Shown here: positions 18,277 to 27,096 of the stretch, piece by piece
Numbering within the stretch: position 1 is the stretch's first letter
Layout: every line of letters starts with the position of its first letter
Source of the DNA: an uncultured Dokdonia sp.
GTDB lineage: Bacteria; Bacteroidota; Bacteroidia; Flavobacteriales; Flavobacteriaceae
Direction of reading: 5' to 3'
Assembly (NCBI RefSeq): GCF_947492535.1
Contig: NZ_CANLNH010000019.1
Coordinates: 1 to 64,000, forward strand
DNA: 64,000 bases
Made by a program: the position numbers and the translations under genes
Notes under the pieces: model-generated
What the model saw: the letters and a program-made list of their open reading frames with translations, nothing else
Told to the model about the DNA's origin: nothing
Databases searched by the model: none

Positions 18277-19563
18277 ATGATAGAAATAAAAGATGTAAGA
18301 AGGCTTCTCAAAGGCACTAAAAAAATTATAGATCATCATGAAGAATTAACCATAGCAAAAGGGGAACATTTTAATCTGTTTTCGGTATTGAATATAGAAA
18401 CAAAAGAAAATAAGACGCACTCTGCTTTTTTAGCTGAGTTATTAAACCCGAAAGGTTCTCATAAAATGGGAGATGTGTTTTTAAGGTTGTTTATTGATGT
18501 TATTGATCACAATGAAAATCACGAAATTAAAACTTCCGAAAAAAGTAATTTTAAAACAGATAAAGCTTCTGTTAAAGTAGAATATACAATTCCAGGTAAA
18601 ATAAAATTATATAATAAAGAAGGCGAAGATAAAAGTAAAGCTACAGGAGGAAGAATAGATATTTATTTAAAAGATAGTTTAGGTAATCGTATTAGTATTG
18701 AAAATAAAATTCATGCATCAGATCAAGAAGCACAGATACAACGGTATTGTAATCATGAACCAGAAAAAAATACGGTGTATTACTTAACGTTAAAAGGAGA
18801 AGATCCAGATAAATCAAGTAGTATAAACTTAAAATCTAATAAAGATTTTTTTAATATTAGTTATAGAACAACTATTATCAATTGGTTAGAACTTTGTCTA
18901 AAAGAAGTATCAAATTTCACAAGCTTACGCGAAGCCATCAATCAATATATAGTTTTAATTAAAAAGCTAACAAACACTATGAATAGTAAACACGATAAAG
19001 AATTGTTAGACCTTATGATGGCAAATATTGAAGAGTCAAGTTTTATCGCTACTAATTATGATAAAGCACTAAATAGGTTAAAACAAAATTTTAGAAAAAA
19101 TATAATTGAAGTTTTAAAACAAAAACTTAATCCAGATTTTTACAATATAGAAGAAGGCAATTCAATAGAAAAAAAGAATTCTCAAATTTGGATTCATTTT
19201 AAAAGTAAACCGCAACCATATTTTTTGTTTGGAGTAGAATCATTTAGTGGATCTGGCTTTCAAAATGGAAACTTGTTTGTAGGCCTAATAAACATGCATA
19301 ATTCCTCAATAATTTCAAAACTACCAGATGAGAATAAATTAAATTATGGCTGGAGACAGGTTCGTTTTTTAAAAACAAAAGATTTAAATCACATAAATTT
19401 AAGTCATAAATATACTATCAAAATATTAAATAATAAAACATCTACATCTTATGAAAATTTATTGAATAGATGTTGTGATCAAATAGTTTGCTTTGTAGAA
19501 GATTACGAAAAGAAATTACCAAAAGAGGTTTTTATTAATAATTTGACAGAGAATGATATTTAA
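18277..19563 (+). CDS. PD-(D/E)XK nuclease superfamily protein (PDDEXK_4 type)
   Basis: This 428-residue protein carries a PD-(D/E)XK core: GGRIDIYL (Asp128), ISIENKI with Glu142-Asn-Lys144, and a following Gln/Tyr helix (QEAQIQRYCNH). The N-terminal motif ETKENKTHSAFLAELLNPKG (41-60) is typical of PDDEXK_4 proteins. The C-terminal half is unassigned. It lies 17 bp after the DUF4268 gene in the same operon, so two predicted nucleases with the same fold are adjacent. A defence role is inferred from the locus. Confidence 0.85.
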   Translation: MIEIKDVRRLLKGTKKIIDHHEELTIAKGEHFNLFSVLNIETKENKTHSAFLAELLNPKGSHKMGDVFLRLFIDVIDHNENHEIKTSEKSNFKTDKASVKVEYTIPGKIKLYNKEGEDKSKATGGRIDIYLKDSLGNRISIENKIHASDQEAQIQRYCNHEPEKNTVYYLTLKGEDPDKSSSINLKSNKDFFNISYRTTIINWLELCLKEVSNFTSLREAINQYIVLIKKLTNTMNSKHDKELLDLMMANIEESSFIATNYDKALNRLKQNFRKNIIEVLKQKLNPDFYNIEEGNSIEKKNSQIWIHFKSKPQPYFLFGVESFSGSGFQNGNLFVGLINMHNSSIISKLPDENKLNYGWRQVRFLKTKDLNHINLSHKYTIKILNNKTSTSYENLLNRCCDQIVCFVEDYEKKLPKEVFINNLTENDI

Positions 19564-19593
19564 TGATTAGGTAATAAAAGAATAAGCAAGAGG

Positions 19594-19622
19594 CAGATTG
19601 CCACGCTACGCTCGCAATGACG
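19594..19622. repeat. Dispersed GTCATTGCGAG repeat, reverse orientation
   Basis: It reads CAGATTGCC...CTCGCAATGACG, the reverse complement of the family found in hsdS. It fills the gap between the PDDEXK_4 and GIY-YIG genes. Confidence 0.8.
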
Positions 19623-19647
19623 GTACAGAAGACAATTACAAAATAAA

Positions 19648-19962
19648 ATGAAACCAGGATTTGTATACATACTCACTAATAAGAATAATACAACCTTGTA
19701 TGTAGGTGTAACATCTAACTTACTGACTAGAATACAGCAACATAAAGAAAAAAAACACCCTAAATCATTTACTGCCAGATACAATTTAAGTAAATTAGTC
19801 TATTATGAAGCATTTCAAGAAATTGGAGATGCTATAGCAAGAGAAAAACAATTAAAGGCAGGTAACAGAGCCAAGAAAATAGCACTTATAGAAACGAGTA
19901 ACTTGACTTGGGAAGATCTAATTGAACAAGCAACAGATTGCTTCGGTTACACCTCGCAATGA
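19648..19962 (+). CDS. GIY-YIG nuclease family protein (UvrC N-terminal-like)
   Basis: The 104-residue single-domain protein has the GIY-YIG signature: GFVYIL (4-9), LYVGVTS (17-23), Arg28, His32 and the catalytic Glu66 in AREKQLK. The family usually ends soon after the tryptophan motif (here TWEDLIEQ). The last ten residues, ATDCFGYTSQ, are encoded by the dispersed GCAATGAC-type repeat, so the native C-terminus has probably been replaced or extended. The gene sits between the nuclease cluster and hsdR. Small GIY-YIG proteins are common in flavobacteria outside defence loci, so its role here is uncertain. Confidence 0.85.
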   Translation: MKPGFVYILTNKNNTTLYVGVTSNLLTRIQQHKEKKHPKSFTARYNLSKLVYYEAFQEIGDAIAREKQLKAGNRAKKIALIETSNLTWEDLIEQATDCFGYTSQ

Positions 19963-19963
19963 C
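19934..19963. repeat. Dispersed GTCATTGCGAG repeat, reverse orientation, at the hsdR 5' side
   Basis: It reads CAGATTGCTTCGG...CTCGCAATGAC. It overlaps the 3' end of the GIY-YIG gene and ends 10 bases before the hsdR ATG at 19973. Confidence 0.8.
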
Positions 19964-19972
19964 AATATTATT

Positions 19973-22843
19973 ATGACCAAACAATCTGAAACGCAATTAG
20001 AACATCATTTAATACAACAGTTGGTTGGTTTAGGCTATCAAAAGGTGGTCATTACAGATGGTGACGCATTGTTAGTCAATTTAAAATCACAGTTAGAGGT
20101 CTTTAATGCAACTGTATTTTCTACAAAAGAATTTGACACTATTGTAAATCATCTAGCAAAAGGGAATGTATTTGAAAAAGCAAAAACCTTACGAGATCGT
20201 TTCAATATTACCAGAGAAAACGGAGATCATTTTTATGTGCGTTTTTATAATAGTGAAGATTGGATCACAAATCTGTTTCAGGTCACCCATCAAATTACGC
20301 AAGAAGGCACTTATAAAAACCGCTACGATGTTACCTTATTAGTAAATGGTTTGCCCTTAGTACAAATAGAGTTAAAGCGTAGAGGTCTTGAAATTAAAGA
20401 AGCCTTTAACCAGATTAATCGATATCAACGTCATTCATTTTGGTCCAATCATGGATTATTCCAGTATGTACAGTTGTTTGTGATTAGTAATGGTACAAAT
20501 ACTAAATATTTAGCCAATAACAAGCTGCAATCTGTCAAACAGACTTTTTTCTGGGCAGATCAAAATAATAAAAATATTACTGATCTAACCGCTTTCGCGA
20601 AAGCGTTCTTACACCCAAACCATTTGGGTAAAATGATTGCTAAATATATCGTGCATAATCAAACACATAAAATACTAATGGTTTTACGACCATATCAATT
20701 TTATGCTTCAGAACATATCGTACATCAAGTAATCACGAGTAATGACAACGGGTACATTTGGCATACGACAGGTTCGGGTAAAACCTTAACCTCTTTTAAA
20801 GCAAGTCAGTTGATCATGAACTTGCCAGACGTATACAAAGTAGTATTTGTAGTAGACAGAAAGGATTTAGATTACCAAACCATGCTAGAGTTTAACAGCT
20901 TTAAAAAAGGGAGTGTAGATGTTACTGACAACACGCAATCTTTAGTTAACCAATTGACGGACGATTCTAAACTGGTTTTAACGACTATTCAAAAGCTGAA
21001 TAATGCGATTTCTAAAACCAATTACGAAAAGAGTTTAACGTATTTACAAGATAAAAAAGTGGTCTTCATTTTTGATGAGTGCCATAGAAGTCAGTTTGGA
21101 GATACACATAAAAAAATTACCGAGTATTTTAAAAGTAGTCAGCTATTTGGTTTTACAGGAACACCCATTTTTAAAGATAATGCAGCTAAGAATGATTTAG
21201 GAAAACGCACTACCAAAGATTTGTTTGGAAGCTGTTTACATAAATATGTAATAACAGATGCCATAAAAGATCAAAATGTCTTGCGTTTTGGAGTAGAGTA
21301 TATTGGTAAATACAAGCAAAAGGGACGAACTCTTATAGATATTGAAGTAGAAGCTATTGATACTACTGAAGTTTTTGCAGATGAAAAACGTTTAGAAAAA
21401 ATCGCAGATTATATGATTGCCTATCACAATCAGAAAACCTTTAGTAAGGAATATTCAGCGCTTTTTGCAGTAAGTAATATTGATACGCTCATCAAGTATT
21501 ATGATATCTTTAAACGTAAAAAAGAAGCTGGAGAGCACGATTTACGTATTGCTACTATCTTTTCTTACGGAACTAATGAAGATGATGAAGATGCAAAAGA
21601 TTTTATGCCTGACGATGATTATTATGTAGCGGGTGAACCAGATCCAAACTACAAAACAAGCCATACAAGAGATAAATTAGATAGTTATATCGCTGACTAT
21701 AACAGTATGTATAATACAAGCTTTTCAACGAAAGATAGTCAGCAGTTTGAAAACTACTTTAAAGATATTAGTAAGCGTTTAAAAGAACGAGAAAAAACAA
21801 CATTTCAAGATAAAGATCGCCTAGATATTGTTATTGTAGTAAACATGATGCTCACAGGTTTTGATGCTAAAAAAGTTAATACTTTATACGTCGATAAGAA
21901 TTTAAAGTATCACGGCCTAATACAAGCGTATTCTAGAACCAATAGGATTTTAGGAGAACAAAAGTCACAAGGAAATATTCTTTGTTTTAGAAACTTAAAA
22001 AAAGCAACAGATGAGGCAATCACATTGTTTTCTAATAAAGATGCCATTGAAGAAATCATACTACCACCTTATGAAACAATTGCTGAAAAGTTTGATGAAG
22101 CTTTAAAAAACTTATTAGAGATTGTTCCCACTTTTGAGAGCGTAGATGCATTGCCAAGTGAAACAGAAGAATTAAAGTTTGTACAAGCATTTAGACGTTT
22201 GTTACGTGCTAAAAATGTATTAGAATCATATACAGATTTTGAATGGGAAGATCTAGGAATAGATGAACAAACTTTTGAAAACTATAAAAGCAAGTATTTA
22301 GATTTATACGATAAAGTTAAAAATGATAATAAAAAACATAAAACATCCATTCTTGATGATATTGATTTTGAGTTAGAACTCATACATCGAGACCAAATTA
22401 ACGTCGCTTATATTTTACAACTCTTAGCAAAGTTAAAAGAATCTACTACTGAAGAGGCTAAAGCACAGAAAAAAGCAATTATAGAAATGCTATCTGGAGA
22501 TGTTGAGTTGCGAAGTAAGCGCGAGCTTATTGAAAAATTTATTGAAGAAAACCTTCCACTCATTAATGATGTAGATAACATACAAGATGAGTTTGAACGT
22601 TTCTGGTACGAAGAAAAAATTCTATCCTTGTCTAAAATATGTGAAGAAGAAAATCTAGACCAAAAACAATTTAAAGCATTAATAGAAAGCTATACTAACT
22701 ATGGTAGAGAGCCATTGCGTGATGATATTTTCAAATGTCTAGATAACAGGCCAAGTATATTGAAAGCGCGTGAAGTAGGTGAACGCATTTTAGATAAAAT
22801 GAAAGCCTTTGTACAGGTATTTGTAGAAGGAATGACTGGGTAG
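19973..22843 (+). CDS. hsdR: Type I restriction-modification system, restriction/translocation subunit R
   Basis: The product has 956 residues and is the ATP-dependent translocase and endonuclease of the complex. The N-terminal PD-(D/E)XK nuclease has Asp119 and E133-L-K135. The SF2 helicase motor follows with TGSGKT (266-271), DECH (368-371) and FTGTP. A C-terminal helical region for binding MTase follows. A frame is open from TTG 19922, but those 17 codons are repeat-derived; ATG 19973 (MTKQSETQLEHHL) is the better start. A CGCTTTCGCGAAAGCG palindrome lies in frame at 20590-20605 (encodes AFAKA). All catalytic motifs look intact. Confidence 0.95.
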   Translation: MTKQSETQLEHHLIQQLVGLGYQKVVITDGDALLVNLKSQLEVFNATVFSTKEFDTIVNHLAKGNVFEKAKTLRDRFNITRENGDHFYVRFYNSEDWITNLFQVTHQITQEGTYKNRYDVTLLVNGLPLVQIELKRRGLEIKEAFNQINRYQRHSFWSNHGLFQYVQLFVISNGTNTKYLANNKLQSVKQTFFWADQNNKNITDLTAFAKAFLHPNHLGKMIAKYIVHNQTHKILMVLRPYQFYASEHIVHQVITSNDNGYIWHTTGSGKTLTSFKASQLIMNLPDVYKVVFVVDRKDLDYQTMLEFNSFKKGSVDVTDNTQSLVNQLTDDSKLVLTTIQKLNNAISKTNYEKSLTYLQDKKVVFIFDECHRSQFGDTHKKITEYFKSSQLFGFTGTPIFKDNAAKNDLGKRTTKDLFGSCLHKYVITDAIKDQNVLRFGVEYIGKYKQKGRTLIDIEVEAIDTTEVFADEKRLEKIADYMIAYHNQKTFSKEYSALFAVSNIDTLIKYYDIFKRKKEAGEHDLRIATIFSYGTNEDDEDAKDFMPDDDYYVAGEPDPNYKTSHTRDKLDSYIADYNSMYNTSFSTKDSQQFENYFKDISKRLKEREKTTFQDKDRLDIVIVVNMMLTGFDAKKVNTLYVDKNLKYHGLIQAYSRTNRILGEQKSQGNILCFRNLKKATDEAITLFSNKDAIEEIILPPYETIAEKFDEALKNLLEIVPTFESVDALPSETEELKFVQAFRRLLRAKNVLESYTDFEWEDLGIDEQTFENYKSKYLDLYDKVKNDNKKHKTSILDDIDFELELIHRDQINVAYILQLLAKLKESTTEEAKAQKKAIIEMLSGDVELRSKRELIEKFIEENLPLINDVDNIQDEFERFWYEEKILSLSKICEEENLDQKQFKALIESYTNYGREPLRDDIFKCLDNRPSILKAREVGERILDKMKAFVQVFVEGMTG
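20590..20605. repeat. Palindrome CGCTTTCGCGAAAGCG inside hsdR
   Basis: Perfect 16-bp core, read as A-F-A-K-A at about residues 207-211, in the linker between the nuclease and helicase domains. Confidence 0.9.
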
Positions 22844-22857
22844 AAAACTATACCTTA

Positions 22858-23343
22858 TCAATCCTCTCCTTGAGGTATTCCTTTACTGGGCTTTATAACA
22901 TCATTTGTTTCTATCAATACAGTCTGTTCTTCATCCGTTTGAACTTCAAATTTAGATAGTCTCTTTAAACCAATAACAGGAAAATCATTGTTATTGAGTC
23001 CTAAATCAGATCGCATTGTTTTCAATAAAGTTGTAAAATAAAGGTTATGTGTTTCTAAGGGATGACCAGTTCCTTTTTTTTCATAGGTAATCATTGCATT
23101 AATAACTTTTTCATTGGCAATCAATAACATATTATTTCTAAGTGATAACAATTCTTTAAATGCATCTTCACTTTGCAAATTACCATACGTATTTAAAGCT
23201 TGTATATATCCTAAATAATGACTTTCTTTTAATTTCCTAAGTTCTAACTTGATATTGTTATTACGAGCCATATACGCTCCTACTACAGCTACAATTATAG
23301 CTGTAAAAACACCCAGTAAGGATATAATAAGTTCTATTGACAT
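22858..23343 (-). CDS. Small protein with N-terminal membrane anchor, unknown function
   Basis: This 161-residue protein has one hydrophobic segment (about residues 4-25, IISLLGVFTAIIVAVVGAYM) and a soluble ~135-residue helical remainder (KLELRKLKESHYLGYIQAL...). I recognise no family with certainty. It is convergent with hsdR, the stops being 14 bp apart, so it is at the edge of the restriction island and could be a passenger or part of it. Composition and codon use look like a real gene. Confidence 0.7.
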   Translation of the reverse strand: MSIELIISLLGVFTAIIVAVVGAYMARNNNIKLELRKLKESHYLGYIQALNTYGNLQSEDAFKELLSLRNNMLLIANEKVINAMITYEKKGTGHPLETHNLYFTTLLKTMRSDLGLNNNDFPVIGLKRLSKFEVQTDEEQTVLIETNDVIKPSKGIPQGED

Positions 23344-23374
23344 TTTTTTAATATGATTTAAAATAATTTATATC

Positions 23375-23404
23375 CTTTCGCGAACTTGCCTGCCGGCAGG
23401 CAGG
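23375..23404. repeat. Composite palindrome fragment with CCTGCCGGCAGG core
   Basis: CTTTCGCGAA is followed by CTTGCCTGCCGGCAGGCAGG. The same combination is seen at 35768-35874 and partly at 34448-34530. Confidence 0.7.
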
Positions 23405-23426
23405 AGCAAAAAAATAAAAAACAACT

Positions 23427-24434
23427 CTACCCATTCTTCAACACCACTCGAAACCTTGCTTTCCCTTCCTCTAAATGCGTCAGTGCTTCATTCACCTGAT
23501 TCATAGGGAACTCTTCTACGGTAGGATAAATATCGTGACGTACGCAAAAATCTAACATCGTCTTTGTAGTTGAAGGACTTCCTATGGGACTTCCACCAAT
23601 GGATTTTTCGCCGCCTATCAGGCTAAATGCTGGAATTGCTAGCGGTTCTAATCCTGCACCCACCGTATGGAATTTTCCTTTGGGTGCTAATGTCGTTAGA
23701 TACGAATTCCAATCTAGGGTGACATTGGTGGTATTCAATATAAAATTAAGACTTCCTGCGATACTCTCAAGCGCTTCGGGTGATCTGGAATTAATCACTT
23801 TGGTAGCTCCCATTTCTAAAATTTGTGCTTCTTTATCAGGATTAGAACTAAAGGCAATCACTTCACATCCCCAATGTTTTAAAAACTTAAGCGCCATATG
23901 CCCGAGTCCGCCGATACCGATCACTCCTACGCGATCTGTCGGGAGTACGCCCGAAATAATAATAGGATTAAAGACCGTAATCCCGCCACACAATAAAGGA
24001 CCTGCTTTACTTAGATCAATCCCATCTGGCAACGGAATCGCCCAAGACCAATGACCGCGTACGTGATCTGCAAATCCTCCATGTCTTCCTACAATCGTCG
24101 TTTCACTGGCGCCACACAAATGATGCTCCCCACTCATACACTGCTGACAACTCATACAGGATGCAGACGTCCATCCAAGGCCAACTTTATCACCTACCGT
24201 GACATTTTTTACATGATCCCCAGCAGCAATCACCTCCCCTATTACTTCATGACCTGGTACTAATGGATATGTAGACATCCCCCAATCATTATTGATCATA
24301 CTCATATCCGAGTGGCAAAGTCCGCAATAATGCACTTTAATATCTACTTCTTCACTTCCTAACGTTCCTAATTCATACGTAAATGGTGTCAGTTTCCCTT
24401 TGGCTTCCGTAGCGGCATATGCATGTACTTTCAT
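23427..24434 (-). CDS. Zinc-dependent NADP alcohol dehydrogenase (cinnamyl-alcohol dehydrogenase/YahK type)
   Basis: This 335-residue medium-chain dehydrogenase/reductase likely reduces aldehydes or oxidises alcohols in the cytoplasm. Catalytic-zinc residues are visible in YCGLCHSD (Cys, His) and GHEVIGEV (His-Glu). The structural zinc loop has four cysteines (CMSCQQCMSGEHHLC). The cofactor loop GIGGLGHMALKFLK is followed by a Ser-rich beta-2 end that favours NADP(H). It stands alone; 276 bp upstream hold only a degenerate palindrome and short 'GAAACTTG' repeats. Confidence 0.92.
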   Translation of the reverse strand: MKVHAYAATEAKGKLTPFTYELGTLGSEEVDIKVHYCGLCHSDMSMINNDWGMSTYPLVPGHEVIGEVIAAGDHVKNVTVGDKVGLGWTSASCMSCQQCMSGEHHLCGASETTIVGRHGGFADHVRGHWSWAIPLPDGIDLSKAGPLLCGGITVFNPIIISGVLPTDRVGVIGIGGLGHMALKFLKHWGCEVIAFSSNPDKEAQILEMGATKVINSRSPEALESIAGSLNFILNTTNVTLDWNSYLTTLAPKGKFHTVGAGLEPLAIPAFSLIGGEKSIGGSPIGSPSTTKTMLDFCVRHDIYPTVEEFPMNQVNEALTHLEEGKARFRVVLKNG

Positions 24435-24710
24435 GGTCTTTTGTTTTGAGTTTGTGATCTATCAAATAAGGTACTCATTTTAGATAGGTATCTCATTTCG
24501 CGAAAGCAAAATAAAAAATTTCAAATCCCAAATCCCAAAACCAGAAACCAGAAACCTGAAACTTGAAACTTGACAAAGAATAATGTTACTCAAAAAAAGA
24601 AACCATTCACTATACAAATAGTTCCATACACTCATTTTTATTTATAACACACTTATAATCAGCCATATTTGAAGTGAAAATTAATTTTATAAACGTTAAA
24701 AACAAAAAGT

Positions 24711-25136
24711 ATGGAGTATTCAACATTTAAATTAAAAGGCAGTGAAAACGAACAAGGGGAAGTAACCGATTTATTTGGTTTTGTGACTGTTCTAAATAAC
24801 TGGGGAGTTTCTCTAAAAGAACTCACGATAAGACACCGACGAGGAAATGATCCGAATGAACAAGAAGAAATGACCTATGAAAATATCCCTGTAGGAGGAA
24901 AAACCGAACCATTACGTATTAAATACGAAACAGGTATTGGAAGTGCTAATGATTATTGGTGGGTGAAATTTGTGACAATAGGAAATGAAACTTTTCAATG
25001 TAAGGATAATTTTTATTGTTCTATTTCTAGTGATGATGATGGAGAGGTCCTATTAACTTTAGAAGGAGACAGAATTGATATGGATGTTACTTTTAACGAA
25101 TCTATTGGATGTTCTGTAGATCTTTATAATCCATAA
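24711..25136 (+). CDS. Hypothetical beta-rich protein, 141 aa
   Basis: I do not recognise a family. The protein has no signal peptide. It is acidic, with alternating hydrophobic strands (LFGFVTVLNNWGVSLKELTI, WWVKFVTIGNETFQC) and the aromatic cluster YWWVKF, suggesting an Ig-like or aegerolysin-like beta sandwich. Three cysteines are present. It is monocistronic, convergent with the WYL regulator downstream. The AAAGT just before the ATG is typical of AT-rich Bacteroidota starts. Existence as a gene is likely from composition; function is open. Confidence 0.65.
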   Translation: MEYSTFKLKGSENEQGEVTDLFGFVTVLNNWGVSLKELTIRHRRGNDPNEQEEMTYENIPVGGKTEPLRIKYETGIGSANDYWWVKFVTIGNETFQCKDNFYCSISSDDDGEVLLTLEGDRIDMDVTFNESIGCSVDLYNP

Positions 25137-25227
25137 AGAACGTGTGGTTTAAGGCCAAATATGTTTTAAAATTCATTATTGAAATCTTAGTTACTATTTC
25201 TAAGACTTTGTTAGAATGTATTTGGTC

Positions 25228-25920
25228 TTACTTCTCATCAAACGGACAGGTCGCAAAATAGTCTTGAATACTAAACTTTCGATCGTCAAAGGTGTCTGCT
25301 AAGATTTTGTAGTGTTTAATACGATCTATACGAAAAGCACGCATGTCTTGACGTAAGTGACACCAAGCAATAAGAATCCATTTATGATAGGCGGAATACA
25401 TCGCACACGGCTCTATCTTTCGAAAGGTAATCGTAGGGTCGTCTGCTTTTTGATAATTGATTTCGATATACTTAAAATGCGTAATGGCCAACTGAATCTC
25501 TGACAAGGCATTGCTCGAAAACTCTTCTCGCTCCCAATTAAACACCAATATTTTATCATTTAGTAATTCGCTTTTCTCTTGAATAGAGGTGCGAAATACT
25601 GATTTAATCTTGGTCAAAGCTTCATTAAATTCATTAACAAAAGAAGCATCCTTCGATTGACTTACTAGATGCTGTGCAGTAATCAGTGCGTTGGCTTGTT
25701 GTTCTGTAAACTGTACCGGAGCTACCGAATAGGTATCTACTAAACTATATCCTCTACCTTCAATTGTATACACAGGAATCCCCGCTTCTTCCAGTTTACG
25801 AATATCTCTATAAATGGTACGAACACTTACGCCATATTTATCGGCGAGTTCTGTCGCTGTAAGTAAACGTTTGGAACGTAACAGCGTTAAAATTGATATG
25901 AGTCTAGATAGTTGTGACAT
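25228..25920 (-). CDS. YafY/DeoR-type HTH regulator with WYL domain
   Basis: The 230-residue product has an N-terminal winged HTH (about 1-55: LRSKRLLTATELADKYGVSV) and a WYL sensor domain (about 130-205; here 'AYHKWILIAWCHLRQDMRAFRIDRI'). WYL regulators bind nucleotides or DNA ends and often control stress or defence genes; this one sits 2.4 kb from the restriction island with no obvious target next to it. The frame is open from TTG 25938, but a TAnnTTTG promoter element covers that stretch, so I place the start at ATG 25920. Confidence 0.88.
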   Translation of the reverse strand: MSQLSRLISILTLLRSKRLLTATELADKYGVSVRTIYRDIRKLEEAGIPVYTIEGRGYSLVDTYSVAPVQFTEQQANALITAQHLVSQSKDASFVNEFNEALTKIKSVFRTSIQEKSELLNDKILVFNWEREEFSSNALSEIQLAITHFKYIEINYQKADDPTITFRKIEPCAMYSAYHKWILIAWCHLRQDMRAFRIDRIKHYKILADTFDDRKFSIQDYFATCPFDEK

Positions 25921-25926
25921 ATAAAA

Positions 25927-25934
25927 CAAAGATA
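25927..25934 (-). promoter_or_regulatory. Putative -7 element of the WYL regulator, leaderless arrangement
   Basis: Minus-strand TATCTTTG (TAnnTTTG) ends 6 bases before ATG 25920, so transcription should begin at or next to the start codon. Confidence 0.5.
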
Positions 25935-26341
25935 GCAAACGCTTGATCAGGGCGTTTGCTATAGTAGTATCATATATGCTATATAAAGAACTAATTAGTT
26001 TTTTTGTCTAATCTTATTAAGACTTAAACATATTAGTTTAAAATCATATTTCTTGTTCATTTTCTTTGCTTGTCCAAAGAAAACGAACCAAAAGAAAAGA
26101 CACTTTTTATTCGCGTGATTTCTATTTTAAATTTTTGAACTCATGAATCTTCGATTTCTAAGGTATTTTTTCGCTTGAAGCGAAAAACCATAAATTCTTT
26201 TCTAAATTTTTTCCAAGGCTTCAAAAATTTTTAACGAAAACTGTCATCGCTTCACCTCGCCCAGAATTTACAGTCTGTCGTATACTGGAGAAAAAGAAAT
26301 ACACAAAAAGTATATCTATAGCATCTATGATGCATTGCTCA
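25935..26341. other. Intergenic spacer with dispersed-repeat-like sequence
   Basis: No gene is seen. Around 26055-26100 a purine/pyrimidine-rich stretch (TTTGCTTGTCCAAAG, GAACCAAAAGAAAAGACAC) resembles a non-coding sequence that recurs in flavobacterial spacers. A hairpin TTTTTCGCTTGAAGCGAAAAA lies near 26167-26187. Confidence 0.5.
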
Positions 26342-26719
26342 TTATCCCATAGAATGGAGGGCGACGCGGTTTCCCTCTGTATCGGTAAACTGAGCGATAA
26401 ATCCATTTTCTTGAATATCGGTTTTAGGCATCAATACCTTTCCGCCAGCACCTTCCACTCTACTTAAAGGTACGCTTAAATCTTCGCCCCCATTTAAGTA
26501 AATTGTAGATCCATCGGCAGATGGATTCATGCCTTCCATTTGAAGAATAGCGCCACCTACTTTGTTATTTTCCATATCATATGGAAAAATACCATACTTC
26601 ATATTCTTATCACCCATGTCGTGATCAATAATGTCAGCACCGATTACTTCTGAATAGAATTTTTTTGCTCTTTCATAATTGCTTACTGGTATTTCAAACC
26701 AATTCACTGCGTTTTTCAT
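26342..26719 (-). CDS. VOC (glyoxalase/bleomycin-resistance) family protein
   Basis: This 125-residue protein of the vicinal-oxygen-chelate superfamily has paired beta-alpha-beta-beta-beta modules: WFEIPVSNYERAKKFYSEVI (8-27) and the second module ending GNRVALHSMG. Metal-ligand candidates include His34 and Glu115 (DTEGN), though the first module lacks a clear His ligand. Relatives in flavobacteria are annotated as glyoxalase-like; the substrate is unknown. A TATTTTTG promoter element lies 31 bp upstream, and it is transcribed alone. Confidence 0.88.
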   Translation of the reverse strand: MKNAVNWFEIPVSNYERAKKFYSEVIGADIIDHDMGDKNMKYGIFPYDMENNKVGGAILQMEGMNPSADGSTIYLNGGEDLSVPLSRVEGAGGKVLMPKTDIQENGFIAQFTDTEGNRVALHSMG

Positions 26720-26750
26720 GATGTAGTTGTTTTTTAAAAGTTTACTACTG

Positions 26751-26758
26751 CAAAAATA
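26751..26758 (-). promoter_or_regulatory. Putative -7 element of the VOC gene
   Basis: Minus-strand TATTTTTG (TAnnTTTG), 31 bases before ATG 26719. Confidence 0.5.
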
Positions 26759-27040
26759 ATTGCGACATTGACAGAAGATGTCAGGGGTATATAAAAAGTT
26801 GAAATTAGAATCACGAAACTTGAAAATCAGGACTCAGGACTCTAATCTCTTTTCCTTTGAAACCTAAAACCTGAAACCTGAAACTTGATAATGGATAAAG
26901 TTGAAATTATAAAAACGAAATCTGGAAACTTAAAGCTAAACACCTAGAAGAGATTAAGGGGTTGATTTTATGATTTTAAAATAAGAGGATTACTATATAC
27001 GTTTATCGTTTCGCTATATATATAGTGAATCTCATAAGTT

Positions 27041-27056
27041 CGCTTTCGCGAAAGCG
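27041..27056. repeat. Palindrome CGCTTTCGCGAAAGCG
   Basis: Perfect 16-bp core in the spacer downstream of the DUF2892 gene. Confidence 0.9.
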
Positions 27057-27096
27057 TATAAAACAAGCATTCCAAAGTATAGAAGTGTAAAATTGA

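Larger units (their letters stand above)
26720..27096. other. Intergenic spacer, no gene seen
   Basis: It contains the VOC gene promoter, a stretch of CCTGAAAC/GAAACTTG short repeats (about 26860-26890, also at 24541-24572) and a CGCTTTCGCGAAAGCG palindrome at 27041-27056. Confidence 0.6.
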
